In this document: piece after piece, positions 1 through 4,511 of the stretch
Layout: each line of letters starts with the position of its first letter
How positions within the stretch are numbered: position 1 is the stretch's first letter
Assembly: GCA_041653315.1 (NCBI GenBank)
Contig: JBAZFO010000057.1
Location: forward strand, 1-5,229
Reading direction: 5' to 3'
Source: Candidatus Micrarchaeia archaeon
GTDB lineage: Archaea; Micrarchaeota; Micrarchaeia; Anstonellales; JAHKLY01
DNA length: 5,229 nucleotides
Position numbers and translations under genes: made by a program
Notes under the pieces: model-generated
Databases searched by the model: none
Told to the model about the DNA's origin: nothing
The model's input: the letters and a program-made list of their open reading frames with translations, nothing else

Positions 1-63
1 TCATTCTGCCTGATTTCATCGGAGGCAATTGGAAATCACCTTTCAGTCCCAAAAGGAGAGAGT

Positions 64-89
64 GTGAGAAAAACATTAGTTCTTCTCAT
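64..89. repeat. Inter-core hairpin, unit 1
   Basis: GTGAGAA at 64-70 can pair with TTCTCAT at 83-89 (seven pairs, one of them G-T). The stem spans the variable part of unit 1 and the first bases of the next core. Unit 2 can form a hairpin at the equivalent place with different bases. Confidence 0.45.
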
Positions 90-149
90 TCTGCCTGATT
101 TCATCGGAGGCAATTGGAAATCACCTTTCAGTCCCGATAGGAGGGGTTG

Positions 150-174
150 TGAATGGGAAACTTGGTTCCCCTCA
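150..174. repeat. Inter-core hairpin, unit 2
   Basis: TGA at 150-152 and GGGAA at 155-159 can pair with TTCCC at 166-170 and TCA at 172-174, leaving small bulges (153-154 and 171). The TGA/TCA base is shared with the unit 1 hairpin, while the upper stem has changed from A-rich/T-rich to G-rich/C-rich on both sides. A competing pairing is GAGGGG (141-146) with CCCCTC (168-173). Confidence 0.45.
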
Positions 175-198
175 TTGGCAACGAGATATTCTACCAAT
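174..198. repeat. Terminal inverted repeat at the end of the array
   Basis: ATTGG at 174-178 pairs with CCAAT at 194-198. On the minus strand the stem can extend to eight pairs (191-198 with 174-181) with two G-T pairs. It sits where the array degenerates into AT-rich flank and may mark the end of the element. Confidence 0.4.
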
Positions 199-213
199 AA
201 ACTATCCACGCTT

Positions 214-221
214 AAAAAAAA
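214..221 (-). terminator. T8 terminator of the dUTPase operon
   Basis: On the minus strand an uninterrupted run of eight T lies about 40 bases after the stop codon of the UPF0316 gene. Archaeal RNA polymerase commonly terminates at such runs without a hairpin. It separates the operon from the repeat array, so the array is probably not part of the operon's 3' UTR. Confidence 0.5.
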
Positions 222-259
222 CAGAAATTAATAATATTTAAAGATTTGGAATACTCAAA

Positions 260-823
260 TTATTTAACTTTTTTATCATTAACTTTCTTTTTATTTACAA
301 ACAAAGAATTATCTTTACGAACACTCCTTATATCTTCAATTGTATAAAATGCTTTAGGATTTACTTTATGAATTATTTTGAATATATTTTTCAGTTCTTT
401 TCTCCTCACTACAGAAAAAATTACTTTTACATCGGTTTTTTCACTTCCACTCTTTCCATCCATTATAGTTGCCGAATAATTATTCTTCCTCAATTCATTT
501 ACTAATTTAGTCGCATCTTTTGTCACTATAATTCTTATCATAGCGCTTCCTATTGAAATCTTTTCTTCCAACCATATACCTACATAATTTCCGGTAGCAA
601 AACCTGCTGCATACGCTATATATAATCCGACATTTGATAAATTAGACCATAACTGATTTATTGCGACAAGCCATATTAAAACTTCTACAAAACCTATAAT
701 TAATGACAAAATCTTAAATCCTTTAGAAATAAATATAATCCTTACAGTTCCAAGACTTACATCTATAACTCTAGCAAAGAATATTAATAAAGGAAGTATA
801 ATAAAAGAACTCGTAAATTCCAT
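260..823 (-). CDS. UPF0316-type membrane protein (DUF5698 plus DUF2179)
   Basis: This is a 187-residue integral membrane protein of the UPF0316 family, whose biochemical role is not established. The membrane half contains about three helices (roughly residues 6-31, 37-58 and 65-85). It shows the family signatures: R18-V-I-D21 followed by G25-T-x-R28, and the glycine/aromatic segment A70-Y-A-A-G-F-A-T-G78-N-Y-V-G82 ending in W84-L-E-E-K. The second half, about residues 93-170, matches the cytosolic DUF2179 domain, which is also found at the end of bacterial YitT-like proteins. The length is normal for the family, with an added lysine-rich tail. The ATG is preceded by AGGTGA four bases upstream, a good Shine-Dalgarno match, which supports this start. 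It is the last gene of a three-gene minus-strand operon, 12 bp after the preceding stop. The family assignment is confident; a link to dUTP metabolism is not implied. Confidence 0.9.
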   Translation of the reverse strand: MEFTSSFIILPLLIFFARVIDVSLGTVRIIFISKGFKILSLIIGFVEVLIWLVAINQLWSNLSNVGLYIAYAAGFATGNYVGIWLEEKISIGSAMIRIIVTKDATKLVNELRKNNYSATIMDGKSGSEKTDVKVIFSVVRRKELKNIFKIIHKVNPKAFYTIEDIRSVRKDNSLFVNKKKVNDKKVK

Positions 824-827
824 AATT

Positions 828-833
828 TCACCT
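828..833 (-). promoter_or_regulatory. Shine-Dalgarno site of the UPF0316 gene
   Basis: AGGTGA on the minus strand sits four bases before the ATG at 823, in the 12-bp gap after the coiled-coil gene. It fixes the start codon and allows independent initiation inside the operon. Confidence 0.6.
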
Positions 834-835
834 AT

Positions 836-1147
836 TTATCTTTTCAAAACCCTCTTTTTAGAATTTTTTATTTTAAAATCTGCTTCTTCTACAGATTCAC
901 AAGATTCACTAGTCAAATAAACTGCTTTTTCTAAATCTCTTGCTGCACTAACAAAATCTTTTCTTTTTAAACCATTAGAGACAATAGCAGCTTCAACTAC
1001 TTCTTCATGCGCTTTATTGGTTGCTTTCTCGGCTTTTTTAATTTCTTTTTTAGCTATACTAACAGCTAAATCTGCTTCTTTAATTTCTTTCTTAGCATTT
1101 TTCATATTTAATTTTTTATTATTTAACATTTTAAAAAATCTATTCAT
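836..1147 (-). CDS. Hypothetical lysine/glutamate-rich coiled-coil protein
   Basis: I do not recognise this 103-residue protein. It is rich in K, E and A, has no membrane segment or cysteine pair, and reads as mostly helical, probably coiled coil, over residues 14-100. A 14-residue tandem duplication is visible: A18-K-K-E-I-K-E-A-D and A32-K-K-E-I-K-K-A-E, mirrored in the DNA by two 15-mers with one mismatch 42 bp apart (1040-1054 and 1082-1096). Its ATG overlaps the stop of the dUTPase gene by one base (TAATG), so translation is probably coupled to it; no clear ribosome binding site precedes it. M7 and M15 are alternative starts. The middle section from about residue 48 to 80 is less charged and contains a block resembling a short helical hairpin. 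It is a real gene by position and tight packing; the function is unknown. Confidence 0.75.
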   Translation of the reverse strand: MNRFFKMLNNKKLNMKNAKKEIKEADLAVSIAKKEIKKAEKATNKAHEEVVEAAIVSNGLKRKDFVSAARDLEKAVYLTSESCESVEEADFKIKNSKKRVLKR

Positions 1148-1692
1148 TAATTAAATTTCTTATTTTTTTTATTAATCTCTTTTTCTAATTTTTTAAAAGC
1201 AACTAATTTCTCTTTAATCCCAGTTGAACCAAATCCTTTAGAACCCCTCTTAGTTTTTGATAAAGAATCTACTACTTTAACATTCACTTTTGTTACTGGA
1301 ATTATTATCATTTGAGCAATCCTCATCCCTTTTTCAATCTCCACTTCTTCATCTCCAAAATTTACAACCATAATAGAAACCTCTCCCCTATAATCAGGGT
1401 CAAATGTTCCGGCAACAGTATGAACTTTCATAAAACTAATTATTCCAGCCCTATCTCTTATTAATCCGACATGTCCATCAGGTATTCTTATCACCAATCC
1501 AGTTTTCACTACTTTTTGTTCCATAGGAGATAAAGATACATTTTCATTAGCTTTTATATCTAAACCAACATCGCTATCTAACATATATTCAGGAGAACAA
1601 ACATCCTTAGATAATTTTTTAACTTCTAACAAAACATTAGAACTAGATTTATTCTTTTCCTCTTTTCTTTTCTTTACCATTTTAAATAACAC
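1147..1692 (-). CDS. dut: dUTP diphosphatase (trimeric dUTPase family)
   Basis: The enzyme hydrolyses dUTP to dUMP and pyrophosphate, keeping uracil out of DNA and feeding dTMP synthesis. All five family motifs occur in order over residues about 20-158: D41-V-G-L-D45 (motif 1), D80-R-A-G83 (motif 2), G95-T-F-D98-P-D-Y-R-G103 (motif 3, with the catalytic/uracil-site aspartate region), G122-M-R-I-A-Q127 (motif 4) and G150-S-K-G-F-G-S-T-G158 (motif 5, the P-loop-like tail that closes the site). Motif 2 is usually R-S-G; here the serine is alanine. Lysine-rich extensions of about 20 residues flank the domain at both ends. The start is uncertain: GTG at 1692 gives 181 residues, ATG at 1680 (M5) gives 177; neither has a ribosome binding site. 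dCTP deaminase shares the fold, but motif 5 and the length favour dUTPase. It is first in its operon. Confidence 0.92.
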   Translation of the reverse strand: MLFKMVKKRKEEKNKSSSNVLLEVKKLSKDVCSPEYMLDSDVGLDIKANENVSLSPMEQKVVKTGLVIRIPDGHVGLIRDRAGIISFMKVHTVAGTFDPDYRGEVSIMVVNFGDEEVEIEKGMRIAQMIIIPVTKVNVKVVDSLSKTKRGSKGFGSTGIKEKLVAFKKLEKEINKKNKKFN

Positions 1693-1734
1693 ATAAAATT
1701 TGACTAAATTTAGTAAGTTACAACACTTAACTTA
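1681..1734 (-). promoter_or_regulatory. dut 5' leader/operator region with inverted repeats
   Basis: Between the predicted transcription start and the dUTPase start codon lie a perfect 12-bp palindrome ACTAAATTTAGT (1703-1714) and an inverted repeat TAAGTT/AACTTA (1714-1719 with 1729-1734, nine-base loop). They could be an operator for a dimeric repressor or a small RNA hairpin. The palindrome is AT-only at its centre, so it could also serve as a TATA element for a leaderless transcript from ATG 1680. Confidence 0.4.
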
Positions 1735-1769
1735 TAAAAGAAAATATAAAAACTATATAAACCTTTCCG
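1732..1769 (-). promoter_or_regulatory. Promoter of the dut operon
   Basis: On the minus strand CGGAAAGG (1769-1762) followed by TTTATATA (1761-1754) is a strong archaeal BRE plus TATA box. A start about 25 bases downstream would be near 1732, giving a leader of 40-52 nt. A second TATA-like sequence, CTTTTATAAG (1731-1740), would start near 1710. Which one is used cannot be told from sequence. Confidence 0.55.
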
Positions 1770-1820
1770 ATAAAATTGATTTTTATATTATACAAAACAA
1801 TAAATATTATTATTAAAATA

Positions 1821-1838
1821 AAAGAGAACTTTTTAAAC
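1821..1838 (+). promoter_or_regulatory. Promoter of the exchanger gene
   Basis: A purine-rich BRE-like AAAGAGAAC precedes TTTTTAAA (1830-1837). A start about 25 bases after the box centre falls near 1859, giving a leader of about 11 nt that contains the ribosome binding site GAGG (1861-1864) five bases before the ATG. The promoter is divergent from that of dut. Confidence 0.5.
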
Positions 1839-1869
1839 TATTATGTTTTAAATTAAACAAGAGGCAAAT

Positions 1870-2823
1870 ATGATAATTATAAATTTATTATTATTTCTAG
1901 TATTTTTATTTATATTAATAAAATGTGCAGGATATGCAATTAGATACTCTTCAATACTTGCAAAAATATTAAGATTTCCTGAATTTATAGTGAGTTTTTT
2001 TATCGTGGCTTTAATTTCAGTTATTCCAGAAGCAACAATTGCAATTATAGCGGCTTTTAATGGACAACCTGAATTGGGTTTAGGAACCCTATTAGGTGCG
2101 AAAGTAGCCGATTTAACACTAGTCCTTGGAATTGTTGCATTATTTTCGCTAAAAAGTGTAAAAGTAAAAAGTAAAATATTGAAGAACAATATTTTTTTCC
2201 TCATACTTCTTTTATGTCCAATTATTTTAGGAATTAATGGAATATTTTCAAGATGGGAGGGCATAATATTAATTTTATTAGGAATATCATTTTTTGTTAA
2301 AATATACAAAGATAATAACATCTCCCGTAAAAAATTTAAAAAAGTTGAAACAGAACCATTCGCAAAAAGTTTATTTCTTTTAATATTAAGTTTAGGATTT
2401 ATTTTATTAAGTGCATTTCTAACTATAAAATTTGCTGTAAATTTTGCTAATGATGCAAAATTACCTGCAGTACTTGTAGGACTAACAATTATAGCATTAG
2501 GAACATGTCTTCCTGAATTAATATTCTCAATCAAAGCTGTAAAGAAAGACCATGATAATCTTGCTTTAGGCGATATAATTGGGACAGTAGTTGCTGATGC
2601 GACAATAATATTGGGATTGGTTGCAATAATATCTCCTTTTAATTTCAACCCTTACAATATTTATATAACCGGTACTGCGATGTTTTTAGCAGGCCTTATT
2701 GTAACGATATTTATGAGATCTGAAAAATCTATAAATAAAAAAGAAGGCATTCTTTTAATATTATTTTATATAATATTTATTCTTACAGAATTTCTTGTAA
2801 ATAATATTATAGGATTTAGATAA
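1870..2823 (+). CDS. Cation/Ca2+ exchanger superfamily (NCX-like) membrane protein
   Basis: A 317-residue membrane protein with about ten helices and the two inverted alpha repeats of the CaCA superfamily, which exchange Na+ or H+ for Ca2+ across the membrane. Alpha-1 spans residues about 42-90, with P53-E54 and G76-A-K-V-A-D81; alpha-2 spans about 203-252, with G211-T-C-L-P-E216 and G234-D-x-x-G238-T-V-V-A-D243. The acidic residues E54 and E216 match the Ca2+-binding glutamates of the Methanocaldococcus exchanger NCX_Mj. Several Na+-site residues differ: its T50, S51, S77 and N81 correspond here to S50, V51, A77 and D81, and its S210 to C213. Both repeats end in V-A-D. A charged cytosolic loop (about 144-166) separates the halves. 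The length is normal. The ATG follows GAGG with a five-base spacer. The family is sure; the transported ions are not. Confidence 0.9.
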   Translation: MIIINLLLFLVFLFILIKCAGYAIRYSSILAKILRFPEFIVSFFIVALISVIPEATIAIIAAFNGQPELGLGTLLGAKVADLTLVLGIVALFSLKSVKVKSKILKNNIFFLILLLCPIILGINGIFSRWEGIILILLGISFFVKIYKDNNISRKKFKKVETEPFAKSLFLLILSLGFILLSAFLTIKFAVNFANDAKLPAVLVGLTIIALGTCLPELIFSIKAVKKDHDNLALGDIIGTVVADATIILGLVAIISPFNFNPYNIYITGTAMFLAGLIVTIFMRSEKSINKKEGILLILFYIIFILTEFLVNNIIGFR

Positions 2824-2829
2824 AATAAT

Positions 2830-3228
2830 TTATTTTTTATTTGATTTTTTTTTAAATTTCTTATTCTTTTTCCAACTAATAAAAAATAAAACTCCCATAA
2901 TCAAAGCTGGACCAGCCATAATTAAACTCCAAGATAAATAATACCATTGAAAAGGAGGATTCATAATTATATTTATTACCAACATTGAAATATACAAAAT
3001 ACCTGCTGAAAAAAAACTAATTGCACCAAACAATTCATATTTCCAAGATATTATTAAAAAGATTGTTAAAATAATTGAAGGGATATTATGAATAAATAAT
3101 CCAAGAATTGTCTCCCAAAAAGTGTAATCATTCCCGAAAACATCTAAAGAAAACATAGTTAAAAACAATATAAATAAAATCCCGAATATTCTAGGAACCC
3201 AATATAAAAGTTTATTAATTTTCACCAT
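2830..3228 (-). CDS. Small four-helix membrane protein of unknown function
   Basis: This 132-residue protein has four predicted membrane helices (about 11-31, 41-62, 67-89 and 97-119) and a very basic tail with nine lysines in the last 13 residues, which should face the cytoplasm. Recognisable features are W10-x-P-R13-I, the S-L-D29-V-F motif at the end of helix 1, H47-N-I-P50 in helix 2, W62-K-Y-E-L, and a second S118-W-K after helix 4. This pattern recalls a widespread family of uncharacterised small membrane proteins, probably the one listed as DUF7670; I cannot confirm the number. A TATA box centred 25.5 bp upstream of the ATG, and no ribosome binding site, suggest a leaderless mRNA. The gene ends 6 bp from the convergent exchanger gene and lies 61 bp downstream of the stomatin gene in the same direction, with its own promoter. 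Confidence 0.8.
   Translation of the reverse strand: MVKINKLLYWVPRIFGILFILFLTMFSLDVFGNDYTFWETILGLFIHNIPSIILTIFLIISWKYELFGAISFFSAGILYISMLVINIIMNPPFQWYYLSWSLIMAGPALIMGVLFFISWKKNKKFKKKSNKK
2845..2853 (+). terminator. T9 terminator of the exchanger gene
   Basis: A run of nine T, preceded by T6 at 2833-2838, begins 21 bases after the exchanger stop. The same DNA on the minus strand encodes the lysine-rich C-terminus of the convergent gene, so terminator and coding sequence overlap. Confidence 0.45.
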
Positions 3229-3248
3229 CTTATTCGTAATGTTACATA

Positions 3249-3257
3249 TTTTATAAA
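3249..3257 (-). promoter_or_regulatory. Leaderless promoter of the four-helix protein gene
   Basis: TTTATAAA on the minus strand (3257-3250) is centred 25.5 bp before the ATG at 3228. That is the standard TATA-to-start distance in archaea, so transcription should begin at the start codon itself. Confidence 0.55.
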
Positions 3258-3289
3258 TTTAAAAACTTATCTAAAAATAAAACATAAAA

Positions 3290-4039
3290 CTATTTCTTAG
3301 AATTTTTCTTAAGTAAATCTACAATTTCTTCTGGAAAGGGCAAAACAATTGTTGAATTTTTTTCCTCTGCTATATCATTTAAAGTTTGATAAAATCTAAG
3401 TTTCATTGCAGAATTAGATTTTGATAAAATATCTCCGGCTTCTTTCAATTTTTGAGAAGCTTGTTTTTCTGCTTCAGCATTTATAACTCTAGCCCTTCTA
3501 TCTCTTTCAGCTTCTGCCTGATGAGCCATTGCCCTTTTCATATTTTCAGGAAGTTCTATATCTTTAATTTTAACATCAGTAATCTTTATTCCCCAAGGGT
3601 CTGTTTCCTTATCAACTATTTGTTGAATTTGATTTCCAATTTCTTCTCTTTTTGCTAAAACTGAATCAAGTTCTGCTTTTCCAGCCATATCTCTCAATGC
3701 AGATTGTGCTAATTGAGATACAGCATATTTGTATTCCTCTACTTCTAAAACTGCTTTTTCAGAATTTATAACTTTAAAAAAAACAACTCCATTTACTTTC
3801 ATAGGAACATTATCCTTTGTAATAACCTCTTGAGAAGGAATATCTGTTGTTATAACTCTTATATCAATTTTAGTTATTTTATCAATTATAGGTATAATCC
3901 ATTTCAACCCTGGTCTTAAAGTGCCAACATATTTACCCAATCTAAATTTTACAGCTCTTTGATACTGATCTATAACTCTCAATCCAGAAAATAAAACAAC
4001 TAATAAAATAGTCCCAATTACAAAATACCCATTTTCCAT
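3290..4039 (-). CDS. Stomatin/prohibitin-type SPFH (Band 7) membrane protein
   Basis: A 249-residue slipin-like protein, close in layout to archaeal p-stomatin. Residues 5-22 form a single N-terminal membrane anchor, followed by the SPFH domain (about 23-180) with Q25-Y-Q-R-A29, F32-R-L-G35, R42-P-G-L45, D66-x-P-x-Q70 and A170-x-A-x-Q-A-E-A-E-R179. An alanine/glutamate-rich helix (172-200) and the conserved ending L214-R-F-Y-Q and V-L-P-F-P-E follow. Such proteins form large ring or cage oligomers on the membrane that organise or restrain membrane proteases. The usual partner, an NfeD-type serine protease that cuts stomatin's C-terminus, is not next to it here. It is complete and of normal length. 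A TATA box centred 25.5 bp before the ATG suggests a leaderless transcript. tRNA-Val lies upstream on the same strand, and the four-helix protein downstream. Confidence 0.95.
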   Translation of the reverse strand: MENGYFVIGTILLVVLFSGLRVIDQYQRAVKFRLGKYVGTLRPGLKWIIPIIDKITKIDIRVITTDIPSQEVITKDNVPMKVNGVVFFKVINSEKAVLEVEEYKYAVSQLAQSALRDMAGKAELDSVLAKREEIGNQIQQIVDKETDPWGIKITDVKIKDIELPENMKRAMAHQAEAERDRRARVINAEAEKQASQKLKEAGDILSKSNSAMKLRFYQTLNDIAEEKNSTIVLPFPEEIVDLLKKNSKK

Positions 4040-4060
4040 ATGAGATAAAACATAATTTAC

Positions 4061-4068
4061 TTTATAAA
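4061..4068 (-). promoter_or_regulatory. Leaderless promoter of the stomatin gene
   Basis: TTTATAAA on the minus strand is centred 25.5 bp before the ATG at 4039, predicting a transcript that begins at the start codon. It sits directly behind the T5 run that ends tRNA-Val, so the two genes are probably transcribed separately. Confidence 0.6.
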
Positions 4069-4077
4069 ATTATCTTT

Positions 4078-4082
4078 AAAAA
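4078..4082 (-). terminator. T5 run ending the tRNA-Val transcript
   Basis: Five T follow the discriminator base of the tRNA directly on the minus strand, a typical compact end for an archaeal tRNA gene. Confidence 0.4.
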
Positions 4083-4153
4083 TGGACGCAGGAGGAATCG
4101 GACCTCCGTCATCTCGGTGTAAACGAGAGGGTCTACCATTAGCCTATGCGTCC
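4083..4153 (-). tRNA. tRNA-Val (anticodon UAC)
   Basis: The 71-nt cloverleaf folds fully: acceptor GGACGCA/TGCGTCC (7 bp) with discriminator A, D arm with G18-G19 in the loop AATGGTA, anticodon stem TCTCG/CGAGA around loop TTTACAC, a four-base variable loop, and T stem GGAGG/CCTCC. The anticodon TAC lies at plus positions 4119-4121 (written gta) and reads valine codons GUA and GUG. There is no intron and no encoded CCA. Two oddities: the D stem has a C12-A23 mismatch and a T13-G22 wobble, and the T loop is TCCGATT, with C where U55 (pseudouridine) is almost universal. A C55 could still pair with G18 in the elbow. Isotype is confident. Confidence 0.95.
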
Positions 4154-4177
4154 CTAAAGATATTAAAAATTATTCTT

Positions 4178-4185
4178 TTTTAAAA
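4178..4185 (-). promoter_or_regulatory. Promoter of tRNA-Val
   Basis: TTTTAAAA on the minus strand is centred about 28 bp before tRNA position 1, which predicts a transcript starting near 4156 with a leader of about three bases for RNase P to remove. Confidence 0.4.
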
Positions 4186-4225
4186 CTTGTCATTTTTTCA
4201 TAAATTACAAACTATCTCAAATTAG

Positions 4226-4239
4226 CCAAAGTTTATATA
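4226..4239 (+). promoter_or_regulatory. Strong leaderless promoter of the 37-residue gene
   Basis: CCAAAG (4226-4231) followed by TTTATATA (4232-4239) is a close match to the archaeal BRE plus TATA consensus. The box centre is 25.5 bp before the ATG at 4261, the same geometry as the two leaderless minus-strand genes in this window. Confidence 0.65.
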
Positions 4240-4260
4240 CCATCTATTTTAAGTGAACTT

Positions 4261-4374
4261 ATGGAAGAAGAAAATAAAACACAAGAAACGACTTCTGAAG
4301 ATTCAGAAAGTCAAGCAGAAGAAAAGGTAGAAGAAGAAACACTATCTAAAGAAGATTCTGAACAACAAAGTTAA
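4261..4374 (+). CDS. Very small, highly acidic hypothetical protein (37 aa)
   Basis: An ATG at 4261 opens a 37-codon frame ending in TAA at 4372-4374. The product has 13 glutamates and 2 aspartates against 3 lysines, many S, T and Q, and no aromatic residue or cysteine, so it should be disordered with a net charge near -12. The start is supported by a strong BRE/TATA centred 25.5 bp upstream, which places transcription initiation on the ATG itself; there is no ribosome binding site, as expected for a leaderless gene. The stop is followed by T-rich sequence and an inverted repeat that look like a terminator, so promoter, frame and terminator form a complete transcription unit. I recognise no family. 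It resembles short acidic tails or small acidic proteins predicted in reduced archaeal genomes, but low complexity makes any homology claim weak. The alternative is a non-coding transcript with a chance frame. Confidence 0.65.
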   Translation: MEEENKTQETTSEDSESQAEEKVEEETLSKEDSEQQS

Positions 4375-4375
4375 A

Positions 4376-4413
4376 CTGATATATTTTGTTGAATTTTTAA
4401 ATTTTTTATCAGG
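4376..4413 (+). terminator. Candidate terminator after the 37-residue gene
   Basis: CTGATA (4376-4381) and TATCAG (4408-4413) form a six-base inverted repeat enclosing a T-rich stretch with runs of five and six T. The T runs alone could terminate archaeal transcription. The element begins two bases after the stop codon. Confidence 0.4.
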
Positions 4414-4470
4414 GAAAATGGAGGGAGGGATTTTAATTTTAATATAAAAAATATTAAATAAATTAACAAA

Positions 4471-4511
4471 CTTTTTAATGGCATTTATATTATAATAAAT
4501 GGAGAAAAGAG
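4471..4511 (+). promoter_or_regulatory. Promoter and ribosome binding site of the EamA-type transporter
   Basis: TTTTTAAT (4472-4479) predicts a transcription start near 4501 and a leader of about 11 nt that consists almost entirely of the ribosome binding site GGAG (4501-4504) and a seven-base spacer. The layout copies that of the exchanger gene. An out-of-frame ATG at 4499 stops after 22 codons and lies before the predicted start. Confidence 0.45.

Larger units (their letters stand above)
1..198. repeat. Tandem 85-bp repeat array, CRISPR-like in layout, open at left edge
   Basis: Bases 1-50 are repeated exactly at 86-135, giving a period of 85 bp; the true left border is unknown because copy 1 starts at base 1. 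The parts that follow (51-85 and 136-171) are diverged but related: 12 of the first 17 positions match without gaps, and most of the last 10 match if one C is inserted. A third unit starts at 172 (TCATTGGC) and fades within about 8 bases. Each 50-bp core holds the inverted repeat TGATTTC/GAAATCA (11-17 with 32-38; 96-102 with 117-123). The array is clearly more GC-rich than the flanks. The layout of a constant core with 35-bp intervals mimics CRISPR, but homologous intervals and a 50-bp core argue against it. A dispersed intergenic repeat or a multi-unit structured RNA are the alternatives. No cas gene is present. Confidence 0.8.

Noticed and set aside
1..180. A standard CRISPR array
   Set aside because: The layout fits, but the core is at least 50 bp, only two full copies are visible, the intervals are homologous to each other, and no cas gene is present. 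I kept it as a repeat with CRISPR as an alternative.
1..231. An open plus-strand frame of 76 codons through the repeat array
   Set aside because: The 85-bp period is not a multiple of three, so the two cores are read in different frames; there is no ATG. The openness reflects the higher GC content of the repeat.
180..259. A leader or promoter driving the repeat array on the minus strand (TATTTAAA at 235-242)
   Set aside because: The TATA-like sequence is in the AT-rich tail of the operon, and the T8 run at 214-221 would lie just before any transcript start near 213. Too weak to list as a promoter.
1848..2648. Long minus-strand open frame of 266 codons
   Set aside because: It is the antisense shadow of the exchanger gene, which has clear family motifs, a ribosome binding site and a promoter.
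3452..3658. Plus-strand open frame of 68 codons
   Set aside because: It lies inside the stomatin gene on the opposite strand; the product is a low-complexity mix of F, S and L with no start signal.
4418..4447. GGAGGGAGGG next to an ATG, resembling a strong ribosome binding site
   Set aside because: The ATG at 4418 gives only nine codons and no suitable start codon follows the purine run at the right distance with a longer frame.
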